The translations under genes and the position numbers were made by a program. A DNA stretch of 64,000 bases from Nomia melanderi (Eukaryota > Arthropoda > Insecta > Hymenoptera > Halictidae), in the NCBI RefSeq assembly GCF_051020985.1, contig NC_135002.1:806001-870000 (forward strand). Reading direction: 5' to 3'. The notes under the pieces are model-generated. The model was given only the letters and a program-made list of their open reading frames with translations, did no database searches and had not been told where the DNA came from. Positions 1 through 11,472 of the stretch are shown here, piece after piece; position 1 is the stretch's first letter; each line of letters begins with the position of its first letter.

Positions 1-2732
1 GCCGCGTACAGCTACGGCAACGTTCCCGGGAACTTCCTGGGCGGACTGATGGCGGTCCGATGGGGGCCGAAGGCGGCCATACTGTGGACCTCCATCGTCG
101 CTGCCGTCGTGTCGCTGTTCAGCCCGTTCTTCGCGCAGATGCACTGGATCGTGCTGCTGCTGTCGAGGGTGGTGATAGGCCTGACGGGCGGCGTGACGTT
201 CCCGGCCTGCCACAGTCTGGTCGCGCAGTGGGCCCCGCCCGACGAGAAGTCGAGGTTCGTCTGGTCGCTGCTCGGCGGCACTTTCGGCACCATCCTCACC
301 TACCCCATGGTGGCGATGATCGCGGAGAACCTCAAGTGGGAGAACGGCTGGTACATCCCGTCGTTGCTGATGTTCGTCTGGATCGTGTTCTGGGCGGTGC
401 TGACCTACGACTCGCCCGCGGAGCACCCTGGCATCAGCGACGAGGAGAAGGAGCACATTCTGCAGTTGGTATTCCCGTTGGCATTTCGCGCTTTCGCTAC
501 CGGCACTTATCTCGGCGACGGTCTCTTGGGTTTCCCGTGTTGGACCAAGATGTTGCACGAGCAAGTTAACGCGTTAACACGTTGAATGCCGCACGATTTC
601 ATAGAACAAATCATTTGATTGAATTATTGCTGCACGTTCATCTACCTGAATGTCGCCTTAGGTAGCATTATTATATAGAGTGAACTAGTAATTCGATTTG
701 GTTGGTCATCGGCGACCCCATGGCATTCAACGCGTTAATAGCTCAGCAAGTAGTAGGTTGCTAAACCATACAAGTATCCCTAGTAACGCGTGAGTATAAA
801 GAGCCTCGAAGTTCCAAAGGGTCCGTATTTCAGGGCGCAAGCGGGGACCGTCAGGGCGAAGAAGCCGTCGCTGAAGGAGACGCCGATAAAGGCTATCCTG
901 ACGTCGGTGCCGTTCCTCAGCTTGGTCTGCTGCCACTTCGGCAACCTGTTCCTCCTGTTCTTCTACCAGAACTCGATGATGTTGTACCTGACGAAAGCTT
1001 TGGGATTCCAACTGTCGAAGGGAGGCATCGCGGCCAGCTTGCCGTGGGCTGGCAGACTGCTCCTCGGCTTCTTCTTCAGCTGGGCCGGGGACGTGATTAA
1101 GCGCAAGGAGATCGTCAGTCTCACTGTTCTTCGGAAAGGCGCTACCGTATTTTGTAAAGACCTTTCACGCTAAACACCACCGTAACATTCTCAACATCAG
1201 TGAATCTTCGAGATGCTCTGATATCCTTGTATTTCAAAGAAGATACATTCTGAACGAACGTCCTTTCCCATCTTCACAGCTCACTTCGTGCCTGGTATCT
1301 TCTTAATTCTGGTCGGGTACGTCGGCTGCCGATTCGTTCTGGCGAACGTGTTCTTGGTGTTAGCGTTGGGGTTCAACGGAGCGGCCGCCATATCGAACCT
1401 GTCCAATAACCAGGACCTCTCCCCAAACTTCGCGGGCTTCATCTACGGACTGATGAACACGATCGGCAGCATGTCCGGTATGATTATCTCACCGCTGGTC
1501 GAGGAGATCGCTGGAAAGTACGGAGTAAGTATCATCCGTGTTCGTCACTGTTCGGTGCGAATGGTTGCAAGGTTCGCATCTGTGTCCGCTTACCGTTTCA
1601 TCTGATCGCGACAGTTGTCAAGCTTTGGCTCGTGTAACGAGGTTGACTCTGGCTAAACGTCGCTCGGTTTTTCAAACGAATCGTTACATGATCGCGCAAA
1701 AACTACCATCTGCCGCGACGGAATTTCGAAAACGCCGCTCGTCCCCGCCGCCGGGAGCGGCGAACTCGCACGCGACAAGCAACAGGCATCAGCGGGAATT
1801 ATATACATTTGCTATTAGCGCGATGATGCGGCGCCGAGTGTTTAGTTACAGCTCTGACGTACGTGAAGGTGCTCTTAGCGTGCTCGAGACCTCAGTACAG
1901 CCTTGTACCGTGTTGCGTAACTCATAGTACGGGCAGTACTGGGGAATTGTGTACGCGGTGCATCCGGAATGAGTCTAGTTTCGCAATCGCGGCTCCCGAA
2001 ATTTCACGGATACAGGCGCGTGACTTGGAGAACGCGAGCCTGCTCCTGTCGACGAGCACTAACGGACAATGTCAATAGAGAAACGAACGCCGAGAACGCT
2101 CTCGTTGCACGCTGGTGCCTTGTTTCACCTCGCAGCTGTGTGCCACGACTCGTGGGTACCGCTCGTCTCTATATCTTGAATCGTTTATAGTACGAGAAGT
2201 ACCTACAAGTCGCACCACACGCTTCCCATGCATCCGCACACATACACACTCGCGCACACGCATCTGTCACTCGACGCTTCATTGCATCTGTCTTTGATCG
2301 ACACGGTGACACGTTCGTTTGGTCAATGGTAACGCTAACGCTTCGTTCGAGGTACCAGGTCGTTCCAAGAGCCGTCGACTCAGAAACGATGATCGTTCAC
2401 GCTAGTCTGAAACCGATCTTGAAAACGCTAGCTCTCGAACGACCTGGTAGCTCGGCGTCTTTGACAATGGTAACGTATCGCAATTAACATGGTTCCACGC
2501 TTAGGTACTGGGTAAACGTTAGGGCACGCGGTGATGGAGCGAGGCTCGGTTAATAGCCTGTTGTCGCTGTACGTTCTAGAATCCCATCGAGAAGTGGCAG
2601 ATACTGTTCTGGATCGGCGCAGGCGTGTGCATCCTGTGCATGGTGATCTTCATCATCGGCGGCAGCGGGAACATTCAGAGCTGGAACGAGGTTCGTTCCG
2701 AGGAGGACGCGGAACGAGGTCGGACGAATTAG
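1..2732 (+). CDS. SLC17-family MFS anion/phosphate transporter, 3' part (N-terminus outside window)
   Basis: This is the C-terminal part of a plasma- or organelle-membrane transporter of the SLC17 type (sialin, VGLUT and insect 'putative inorganic phosphate cotransporter' group). Coding exons are 1 to about 464 (or 468), about 834 (or 820) to 1153, 1280-1524 and 2580-2732, ending in TAG. The reading frame is open from base 1, so the gene starts to the left. Exon 1 shows the family signature GGVTFPACHSLVAQWAPP, followed by EKSRF and several hydrophobic helices. Exon 2 carries FLLFFYQNSMMLYLTKALGF. Exon 3 carries FNGAAAISN and an MNTIGSMSGM helix. The last exon has one helix and a charged tail rich in Glu and Arg. 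The donors GTAAAG (1154) and GTAAGT (1525) and acceptors CACAG (1279) and CTAG (2579) keep the frame. The exon 1/2 junction is uncertain: GTTGGT at 465 paired with CAG at 833, or GTATTC at 469 paired with AAG at 819, both preserve frame. The exact substrate cannot be read from the sequence. Confidence 0.88.
574..738. mobile_element. TTAA MITE, family A (ACACGTTGAATGCC ends), in SLC17 intron
   Basis: A 165-bp element begins TTAACACGTTGAATGCC and ends GGCATTCAACGCGTTAA, so its ends are near-perfect inverted repeats that include the TTAA target. It carries no coding capacity. Related copies lie at 29688-29899 and 54282-54483, with fragments near 25183 and 63430. TTAA ends are the hallmark of piggyBac-type transposition. 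Confidence 0.8.
1525..2579 (+). other. SLC17 last intron, no gene seen
   Basis: This 1055-bp intron starts GTAAGT and ends CTAG. It contains a short run of CACACATACACACTCGC-type sequence near 2235-2265 and no recognisable coding exon or full mobile element. Short open frames inside it lack family features. Confidence 0.6.
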
Positions 2733-3133
2733 CTATTTCAAAAGCGCCGCGCGTCTTGACCATTACGTTAGGAGCACTTTCGTGAAACCGAGAGCCGACT
2801 TAGGGAGAGACGCTGGGCCTAGGCGACCGTGATTCGATGCCGTCGGACTTTCACCCGTGCCGAAACGGTGGCCGAGTTCTCGACGGAATATTTTAGTGAA
2901 CCCTCGACGAGAACAGAGAACGCCGCTAGTGTACATGTGTTTTCTTTTAGGAATCCGTCGATACGTTACGCAAATCTTTGAACAGAGAGCGTGAAATTTA
3001 TAGTACAATACGCGCGCGCATTGATCGTGCGGTTTCACGTGGCGCGACTCTCTATACCAAATGGAATCATTCGTTTTGTAAGTAATGTAGAATGTTTTAT
3101 AATGTGATTGACCATTGAATCGTTTCGTTATTG

Positions 3134-3139
3134 AATAAA
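3134..3139 (+). terminator. candidate poly(A) signal AATAAA for SLC17
   Basis: An AATAAA hexamer lies 402 bp after the SLC17 stop codon. The facing ATE1 gene has its own candidate signal at 3260-3265, so the two 3' ends would be about 100 bp apart and may just fail to overlap. Confidence 0.4.
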
Positions 3140-3259
3140 CTATGTTTAAAGCGCACCGTTCGCTGCGTTATTGTCTCCTTTCACCCTGAGAACCGGAAAC
3201 GAGAAGCACTCGCGAGTGTGTACAGTGTGTACCGTACGAAGTTTTCGGTTGCCAGAAGT

Positions 3260-3265
3260 TTTATT
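3260..3265 (-). terminator. candidate poly(A) signal AATAAA for ATE1
   Basis: TTTATT on the + strand reads AATAAA on the minus strand. It lies about 150 bp beyond the ATE1 stop codon at 3412-3414, a normal distance for a 3' UTR. Confidence 0.4.
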
Positions 3266-3411
3266 AGCATTCTATACACTTATCGCCACAAATACTTTAA
3301 TCGTAGCAGTTACATTTCATTTGATCTGTTAATTAATTATTGCTATTCTGTGATACTCGCTAGTCGCGGGAAAAGAAAACAATATGGTAAGTCGAACTCC
3401 GTTGTACAGAA

Positions 3412-6314
3412 TTAAAGACGGTAAAGCAACATACGTTGGGCGCACTTCATTCCAACCAGACTCGCGTACTTCTCGATCTCTTCCTCTTCGTCTTTCGTCA
3501 CAGACCACTGAGAACGTTCCTTGTAGATTCTGAATGGCATCGCGGTTTGCCGGAACAGAACCAGTACCTAACAAAAAATAATTCATTATAAGTAACTGAT
3601 GCGCAACAAGGTGTACAGTATTTCCTTTTTTGCGTTCTGTTTTGTTACCTTGTTTATGTCGACTATGGCATCTTGATCAATGACGTCAAGGTCTTCGTTG
3701 AACCTGCAGTACTTTTCTTTGTCTAGTTTCTTTATGCAGGCGTCTATGTCGAACCATTCGTAAGTTTCTGGGCAGAGCAGCTTCGACGGTTTCAGTCTTG
3801 CCTTGTATCTCATTTTTGGACAAGAGTGTATGTAGAAACCCATGTAATAATACTGCAAGTCCTTGGCAGTTTTATTTAATTGTCTCGTTAAGTAAACTTC
3901 CCGCAATGAACTATACGGGGCGTGTAATAATTTATTAGATACTGGTATCTCGAGGAATATGAATATTGCATTGGGTCGCGGGTACTAACCTAAATGTCCC
4001 CAGGGACAGAAAAGAGTACGCCGGGTCGTAGAAGAAATACACGCTTGAAACGCAAGATGGTAAAATGTCTATAACTCCAACAGCTATCAGTTCATTGTCC
4101 AGCCAATACTGTTCATGAAACGCACCGTACCCGCACGGTGGTCCATGTTCTGCTGTCCATTGCTTGAAAAATGAAAATATAGTTGAGAATTCTTTTTGTG
4201 CAGCAAATACTGATATGTTGTTCGATGAAGAGAGAAGATAGTTTGTTAATATTGATAATCGATATCAATAATATCATACATAACTTTGAAATTGAAAAGT
4301 ACCCATTTATGTATCATGAATTTAATAAAATAAAGGAACTGCTTGAATACAAAGTGTACCTCCAACGGATGCCTTACGAAAAAGTAGAGGAATAATTCTT
4401 TATCACATTCCTCTGCTGATTCTCCATGAACAGCCATCTGATATTTTTTGTAAAGGTCTGCACTTGCGTCGAAAGACTCGAAAAATTCATCGGATTTTAC
4501 TCTGATCAAGTTTATCTAACAGAAAAGGCAAGTATTTAATAAGTAAACAGCGTACATTTTAAAACGGTCCACTTTGCTCCAATCATAACGTGATCCATAT
4601 TTTCTTGTTACGATTATGTATGATATTATTATCGTTGTACACGTGACGGTGAATTCAGAAATTTTCGCTCAATGAGTAAGGAATTTCTGGACAGCCAGTC
4701 GATGAAAAAGTAGAGAAGATAAAATTACCTGTAAAGGTGATTCCACAAGAAATCGTATATATCCTGGCTCTGTAACTTTCTGCACTGGAACTCCATGTAT
4801 TGTTGTTTCATATTTTTTATATACCTCGAACGACTTTTCGGCAGTCCTTCGGTATTCAGAGCTCATTGGCGACGTTCTGACTAGTTTGAGCTTATAAACG
4901 TTATACATTTCACATAAATTTATTGAAATAATAAGCAAATCAAACAATTATTCATACTGAATTACTATAAGTGAATTAGCAAAAGAAACACTGTAAAAAG
5001 TATTCTACTTTAAAAAAATATAACTTCAATAGTGTACAGTGTATTTCCCTTATCTACTATCCTTCCAACATTCAAAAGTAATTTTCATTTAGACCAGGAA
5101 AATCGGAGAAAAGAGGACCAACTTATAATGTATATAATACCGAGCTAAGAAAATTGAGGAAGTGTGTAACTACCCTACCTTCAACCTATCTGTTCCCATC
5201 AACATTTCATCGAATAATTCCTCTATACTTTTTCCTTGGTTTTGCTGTTTATTTTCGGTTTTGAACATAGCATCTATTTCTGCTTGGGTTTTCCCTTGTG
5301 CTAATAACTTATTTTGCTTGCGCTCTATACGTAGAAGCTTTGCTTTTTTACATGGTATTCTAGATGGAATCATTTCTACTGACTCTAAGCTTCTAGATGT
5401 TGCTTGGCTCTTCTCATTTTGGTTTGCTGTACAAGATATACTTTCCGTTTGCTTCTGTTGCATCCCTGAACTACTTCCTGTGCTTTTGTCTGAACTGGAA
5501 GACTGCAATCTTATGTTAACTTCATCCTCAACACCCTTGACCTTTATATCAAGAGTATCCTCTTCTGTTCTTCTAAGATTTTCATCCAAATGAGGAATAT
5601 GGACAATATCTATATTAAAATGAAGAACATACATGGTCAAAGATTGTTTAATTATATAAAGGCGAATGTGAAGGATCTATTAATGCTTCTACCTATATTA
5701 TCACGTTCTCCTTCACTGGTATCCATTAAATCATCCTTCTGTAATTCGTTTCGTAGGAATTTCCCCATTCTTTTTAAAATTTTCTTCTGTGACTTGGTAA
5801 TCTTAAAATTCAAAGCTTCGCATCTGCAATACATAATTATAGACTAAATATGTATATTCATTTTAGTTCAGTGCTGTTCAGTACAGTCAAACTCACTTTA
5901 TAGTGTACGTAGGGCAACAAGTTTGGTCCATAGTTGGTTTATAACAGTAACAACCGCTTCTTCTCCAACCTCTGTCGATTAAAGCTTGGTAATCTTGTAC
6001 TTCCAAAATAATTGCTTGCATGCCTGAAATTGATTAATTCCGGAATACGAAATGTAACATGTAAGTAATGTTACTTATTTTATCATATAGACTCTGATAT
6101 AACAACTGAGATATGTATCATCTGTCATGAAAGCTACATAACCTATCGATGAGAGTGTAATCAAACTGATGTCACTAATGATAACTAAATAACGAGGAAA
6201 CACTAAATTGTACTTACCATGACTGAAGCTTGAGTCAGAGTTTTTGCAGTAACCACATCTGCCTTTTGTTTCCCCACCATAATACCTGACTATACTGTAA
6301 GATTGCCTCGCCAT
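3412..6314 (-). CDS. Ate1: Arginyl-tRNA--protein transferase 1 (ATE1)
   Basis: ATE1 transfers arginine from Arg-tRNA to N-terminal Asp, Glu or oxidised Cys, marking proteins for the Arg/N-degron pathway. Eight exon positions on the minus strand are 6218-6314, 5897-6023, 5693-5823, 5179-5609, then either 4729-4890 or 4360-4515, then 3990-4162, 3649-3910 and 3412-3567. All junctions are GT-AG and in frame, giving about 512 or 510 residues, usual for the family. The N-terminal domain shows CGYC (residues 20-23), QDYQALIDRGWRRSG and TCCP (68-70); these cysteines are the family's metal/Fe-S ligands. Exon 4 (about 144 residues) is a hydrophilic, Ser/Lys/Glu-rich linker. The C-terminal catalytic domain has CGYGAFHEQYWLD, AVGVIDILPSCVSSVYFFYD, LQYYYMGFYIHSCPKMRYK and LLCPETYEW, ending MLLYRL. 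The start is the first ATG before CGYC. Confidence 0.96.
4360..4515 (-). other. Ate1: ATE1 alternative exon, distal copy (5b)
   Basis: This 156-nt exon begins after TTAG, ends at GTACAC, and is phase 0 at both ends. It encodes LIRVKSDEFF, LYKKYQMAVHG and FVRHPLE. It is homologous to the neighbouring 4729-4890 exon (VYKKYETTIHG, FLVESPLQ at the same places). Because both have the same phase and cover the same protein segment, inclusion of one or the other is expected. Mammalian and fly Ate1 genes are known to use an alternative exon pair at this site. Confidence 0.85.
4729..4890 (-). other. Ate1: ATE1 alternative exon, proximal copy (5a)
   Basis: This 162-nt exon is phase 0 at both ends, with acceptor ATAAG and donor CAG|GTAAT. 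It encodes LKLVRTSPMSSE, VYKKYETTIHG and RFLVESPLQ. It lies 213 bp upstream (in transcript order) of its homologue 5b. The VRTSPMSSE start resembles the canonical vertebrate form more than 5b does, which suggests 5a is the ancestral-type exon; this last point is inference. Confidence 0.85.
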
Positions 6315-8256
6315 TTTTGTTCGTATTCTTTGTTCACTGAACCAATTATTGCAACAGTTACGTTAACACGTCCGCAAACAAAATAACTGCGGCCGTTTCT
6401 TGCTTCAAATACGGCGAGGAATGTTTTTTAATAAAACAAAAAGTATAGAGTCGCTACTTATTGTAAAAAAAGACAACAACTAAAACGATGTCTGGATCGA
6501 TAAAACAGATCGCGTTTCAACGAAGAATTTCGATCTAATAATCGATCGTTTCCGCGACCATAAATATTAATCGTCTGAGAGTATTATCTAACTGTTTCCG
6601 ATTAGATAGTTTTCCGTGGAATTTCTCAAGGTAAAAAATTTCATCATTTTCGTTTAATTTTCAAATTTAATCGTTTATTCATATTTACAACATTACACCC
6701 GTGTAAACAGAAAACATCTGTCGTATCGTTGCATTATTTCATTTTCAAATTGCAGTACTAAACTGCGGATACTTCTATAAAATAACAAACGTTATTCATT
6801 TAGTTTCTTCTTTCCTACATTGAACGTGAACGTACGGTACAACCAGAACTGTAGTAAGTGTAACGATAATCAGATGATAATCATTACGGCAGACGTGAAT
6901 CGCGAAATGAATTTCGACGCAGTGCAACGTGTTCGCGTTCAGCTATTTTCATGAATGAAGCTACTCCTGTTTTATATCAACAGGCGTCCCTTACTACACG
7001 GACTGAAACATCGATCTATTCCTTCGGGATATCCCCTCTTCCTTTCTGGCAACGTTTTCCGCCTACCAGGGTAGTATCGTCGATCCGAAATGCCTGGTCT
7101 AACACAGGCGTTACTACTTGAAGCCTCGGTCCCTTACGCGGCAAATATCCACTTAACCTCAAATTCAATTATTTATGAACAAAATGAATCACCGATAAAG
7201 AGAACAGCAGAAATATGCCCCGCAAAAGAAAAGAAAGCACAGGTAAGAATGTTGCAAGAATATAATCAGTAAAATGGTAATTAACACTTTACCACCGAAT
7301 TAACGTGCGTAATGTACATAAAGTCAGAGTGCATTAAAGAAAAAAGAAATGTACGATGAAATCCATGGAATCCTATAGAATCTACCCTCATAAATATTAG
7401 TACTTTGCCATCAAAGATTCATCCCAGGAATTTTCCAGTATTTCATGGTAAATTTCATTTTTGACTCCAAGGGACTGAAATGTAGTGACCCCTTGTCCTA
7501 CGAGTGAGACTCGTGATGAAGATATTCAACATGATTCAACAAATATATATTACTCAGTTCATTTGAATGCAAAGTAAATATTATTCCTTTGTAATCAAAT
7601 TAATTATTATTATACTTATTAGTATTATACTATTCTTATACTTATTAGTAACTTATACTTAGTATTATACTGTACTTATACTTATTAGTAACTTATACTT
7701 ATTAATATTATACTATACTTATACTTATTAGTATTATACTTAAAAGGAAATATAGGCATAACATATGCTTATTTTTCTATATTTCCAATAAATTCTTAAT
7801 GACAAAGGTGACCGTATCGATCAGAGTTGTGCAAGAGATCATAGGCCAAGGGGTTAAGGCGTCGATTTCGTCGGGAATGAAGCCGGTCCAAAGCGCCTTC
7901 GATGGAACATCCCTGGATCGAGTTTGGAGGGGTTCCCCTCCACCGACGAGGATCTCCACGCGACGTCTCCCCACTAGTCCTCGAAGTACGGGGATTCGCC
8001 GATCCCAGAATCAACGGGTGACGTCAATGGGGACCAACCTTCGGCACGACGAGCACGTCGGATTATATTATTTCACGGAGCTCGCCTGTAATTACCGGCT
8101 GGCGCAGGTCCTCTCAGTCCGGCGTTATCCTTCGCGGATTAATCAGGCTCCGACAACGCGTAAATTAACTCTGGCCGCCTTATCTGTTTTTCTGCCCTCT
8201 GAATGCCGTCGCTGCGCCGTCACGCGAATTCCGGCGGTACAACTTTTTGTCTAGAC
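6315..8256. other. ATE1 upstream flank and intergenic DNA
   Basis: No gene is seen. The first 100 bp upstream of the ATE1 ATG hold the presumed promoter and contain GCGGCCG near 6390; no TATA box is obvious. From about 7600 to 7745 there is an AT-rich imperfect tandem of TATACTTATTAGTA-like units. A TTAACACTTTACC motif near 7283 resembles a MITE end. The segment CCCCTTG..ACGAGTGAGACTCGTGATGAAGAT near 7490 recurs near 8261. Confidence 0.5.
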
Positions 8257-8568
8257 TCCACCCCTTACTATACAATGACGAGTGAGACTCATGGTGAAGA
8301 TTTCTAGACTAATTTAAGAACAATGTTGTCGACCAAGGGTTCAAAGCAAATTGATAATTGTAAGATTATTGTACTACCGACAATTTGGCAGGAATGTAAG
8401 TTTCCATTCTACTTGAAATGGAAATCTCATTTGAAGATAAACTGATAATAGCAAAATAGTTATCATCAAATGAAGTTTCCATTTCAAGTGGAATGGAAAA
8501 TTTTGTTGCATTTCCGCCAAATTGTCGATAGTAAAATGTTACACTAGCTTAGTACGCCAAGGGGTTGA
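8257..8568. mobile_element. MITE with long internal palindrome (CCCCTT ends)
   Basis: The right end GTACGCCAAGGGGTTGA is mirrored by CCACCCCTTACTATA on the left. In the middle are two arms, 8372-8434 and 8466-8533, roughly 85 percent complementary, with a 31-bp loop, so the transcript would fold into a long hairpin. A related but less symmetric copy begins TTAACCCCTTGGCGTACTA at 38583. Confidence 0.6.
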
Positions 8569-8757
8569 CACTAGAACTACCATTCCTGGTTTTTTCTGTT
8601 GCTTATCGGACAAGTACAGATGCTTCTATGAGAAATCATTGAAGAAGTTGGTTTAGTAATGCTTATACCAAAATATAAGCCAATTGAGATCTTAATAAAT
8701 ACACAGAAGTTTTGTAAAGAAATTTAAGTCAGTTTAAGATGGTAGTTCTAGTGTCAA
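8565..8757. mobile_element. TTAA-like MITE, family D (ACACTAGAACTACC ends)
   Basis: The element starts TTGACACTAGAACTACCAT and ends ATGGTAGTTCTAGTGTCAA, a perfect inverted repeat of the ends, about 193 bp long. It abuts the preceding CCCCTT element and shares its TTGA. Confidence 0.75.
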
Positions 8758-10182
8758 AAACGAATTTTCCAGGTGACGCGCCGGGCAAATGAAATTTCGT
8801 TGGATCGAGATGTAGTAAGATCGAGGGAGCAACCACCGTGACGAATCTTGACCTTTCGATTTCGTCAAGGAAATCCCTTTGATTCGAGGAAGATGAGAAC
8901 ACGCAGACTTACCGAGAGTTTCAGCTTACGTTCGCATCGATTTTCGTTGCGTTAATCTCGAGGGAGACGAGACGGTGGAGTTTATGGGAGCTATCGACCG
9001 CGGAAGTGCATAGCACGCGACGAAGGGTATGATGCGAATGCAAGACTAGATATTTTCTTGCCGGAAGAGTGTAATTGCAGGGACAACGAAGGTACTTACA
9101 GTCAGGTGTAGATACAGTTGGTTTGAAACGGGAGTAATTGCGACTCGCGTCGGGGGATTCGGGATGAAGGGATGAAAGTGGAGACGACACCCTTAACATC
9201 CGGATGGTTGTTTCGTCCTCCGATACGCCGGAGGAATGTATATTTGAACCCTTTGCACTTGGTTTCTCGCTAGAAATATTTAACATTCTTTGAAACTGAC
9301 TCGAAGGGAAATCACTAGTACTCTGAGAATAAAGCTATTTTATTCCAATATTAAATATCAATATTAAGTTCAATATTAAGTATCAGACTCTATAGTTTTA
9401 TTGTATCAAATCTAGTGACTCTCAAATCACTTTATTCTGATATTAAATATCAATATTAAGTTCAATATTAAATATCAGACTCTATAGTTCTACTCTGTTT
9501 CTCTCTTAAATTATTAACGATGTTTCAAGCAGATAATAAATAGATCGCAAGAAAAGGGGTTAAGGGTCGGATCGGTTCGCGGAATTACGACTCGGTTCGG
9601 GAAACGTCGCCCAACCCCTCAGGAATTCTATACGAGTCGGACGGCTGGTAAAAGGGTAATCAATTCGACGGTTAGCGCACGCTGGAAACTGCAGTTCGAA
9701 CGAACTGCCTGTTCCCCATGCATTCGGGGAAAGTGTCCCCGTCAGTCGCAGGGTGTGGCGTTTCATTTTCTCGATACTCGGTCGGGAAATTAGCTGGGAT
9801 CGCGTGCCTCCCCCCCCGACCTTCGACGACGCTCGCATTAACCTCTTTCTTTTTTCCACATACTCTTAATCCTCTTTTTCTATCGCGTCCACTAATTACC
9901 TCCTCATCGCTTTTACCCTCGTCTCGGCAGTTTTCAAACGCTTTCCGCTTCGTTACAGGTGCTTCCTGCTGTTCCGCGCGGGAAGGACGACGCTGTTATC
10001 ATTATCATCGCGAGGACTTTGAATATTCATCGCGGCGGCAGCTTTCGCAGTGCGCCAAGATAGTGTTTATTCACATTTTAATGGTCCCATCAACATTCCC
10101 TCTGTACGACGCTGCGACACCGGAGCTCGAGCTTTTAGCACCTGTAAGAAGCTTCTCTACTATCGTTTGGAAACTGAAGCAT
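8758..10182. other. Intergenic, with a local duplication at 9321-9490
   Basis: No gene is recognised. Within 9321-9490 an AT-rich unit of about 92 bp, containing repeated AATATTAA and ending ATCAGACTCTATAGTT, is present twice. The 9550-10190 stretch is of higher GC and has open frames on both strands, but their translations show no family features. Confidence 0.5.
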
Positions 10183-10367
10183 CGACACTAGAACGAACGT
10201 TTCGCAATGATTGATATCTTAGAAGCATCGAGTACTCGAAACGACGTATAAAATAGATTCATCTGAATATTATAACGAACGTCTGCAGAAACTGAGAGTA
10301 ATCTATTCTTACAAACTCTATAGAAACTTCATTATCAATCATATTAAATTCTTAGTTCTAGTGTTAA
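10183..10367. mobile_element. TTAA MITE, family D, degenerate left end
   Basis: The left end reads CGACACTAGAACGAACG and the right end TTAGTTCTAGTGTTAA. The interior (ATATTATAACGAACGTCTGCAG) is shared with the copy ending at 29035. Confidence 0.6.
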
Positions 10368-10372
10368 ATGCA

Positions 10373-10603
10373 TTAACCCTTTGAACTCTGTAGGCTCCAA
10401 TATTGCACCAGGAATAATATTAGATATTTCAATGAATCTTAAAGAAACCACCCTAAAATTATTCGATTTTTCACGCATCCAAATTTTGTGCTAAGGAAAA
10501 TACAGGGTCGAAGAAATGTTATAGCATTTCTAATTTTCGCTAGAAATACTATAAAAATTAGTTGCTGATGCATTACAAAACAACCTGGAGTGCTAAGGGT
10601 TAA
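10373..10603. mobile_element. TTAA MITE, family B (TTAACCC..AAGGGTTAA)
   Basis: A 231-bp element runs from TTAACCCTTTGAACTCTGTAG to TGGAGTGCTAAGGGTTAA. It is the inverted, longer form of the copy at 36662-36829, sharing the CCTACAGAGTTC and AATTTTTATAGTAT blocks. Confidence 0.8.
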
Positions 10604-11198
10604 ACCTAATTAAACCAGCTGACTACATACGCCCCATTCTAGTCGCACAATGTCAAATCGCTACCTTACGACAACGTCATTCTGTCGATGATCTCGAGTA
10701 GACGTTAAGCATGAATATCATTCAGTTCGTTCGAATTTCAATGGAACATCGTTCTTCTGTTATTACCAGTTATACTCCACGGCGAACGCGGGAATAGAAC
10801 GAGCCTACAATCTTCCTCTTCTTTCCCAGTAAATTGTTATCGACAAGGTAGTCGTATCGATCATGCCCGATACCTGTGTCGCAGGGCAAAGGGTTAAGAG
10901 AGAACTGGAGTATTCTCTTGAACCACTGTACATCTCGTCGGCCAGACGCTGGTTGTTTTCGTGTATCCACTTGACGAGACTCGCGCAAGCGTGCGCCCGA
11001 TTCTTCAGGGAAATAGGTCAATTACGAGGAGATACGTAGCGCGCCGGGATGCGTCGTATCTCGAGTAAACACTCCGCGGAGGCGCGAGTCCGCTTCCGGG
11101 TATCCGCCGGCTGGCGCAGGGACGGCCGCGTTTAATTCATGCCGACCCGCCCCCGTCTTCTTCGCCGTCATCCTGGCGACGCGGATGAGATAGATCGA
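10604..11198. other. Intergenic, no gene seen
   Basis: The stretch 10820-10900 (CGACAAGGTAGTCGTATCGATCA to GGCAAAGGGTTAAG) resembles 7799-7856 and probably represents a MITE end. 11020-11140 is GC-rich. No coding exon is recognised. Confidence 0.45.
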
Positions 11199-11472
11199 TT
11201 AACACGTTAAACGCCACGAAAATCTTAAGCGTTTCCCCATAGAGTTTGTCTTCTGTAGCAAAGAAAAGTAGGAACAATTGTGAATTGTTTGGCGTTGCAA
11301 CGTTTGCGTTACATTCTTTAACACTAGGTTTACGGGCATTTATTGTACGAATTGCTTTGTCCGTCGATTCACGTGAATCTCTCGTCCAGTTGATTTTACA
11401 GAATATCGTCTTCATCTGATCGGAAAATGTTGAAATATTTATAGTGAAAAGCTTCGGAATGCTAAGGGTTAA
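11199..11472. mobile_element. TTAA MITE, family F (ACACGTTAAACGCCACGAAAAT start)
   Basis: The left end is TTAACACGTTAAACGCCACG. The first roughly 110 bp (through CCCATAGAGTTTGTCTT and GAATTGTTTGGCGTTGC) recur at 22834. The right end is TGCTAAGGGTTAA. A second TTAACACTAGG motif at about 11320 suggests that two elements are joined. Confidence 0.6.

Noticed and set aside
49..585. SLC17 exon 1 frame continuing past 469 to a stop at 583-585
   Set aside because: Homology to SLC17 ends at about 465; the remainder is intron with a MITE start at 574.
3329..3586. 85-codon minus-strand frame over the last ATE1 exon
   Set aside because: It is a shadow; the true ATE1 frame in the same place encodes a tail ending MLLYRL followed by TAA.
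7799..8254. 151-codon + strand frame
   Set aside because: Overlaps an open minus-strand frame and MITE-related sequence; no motif or splice support.
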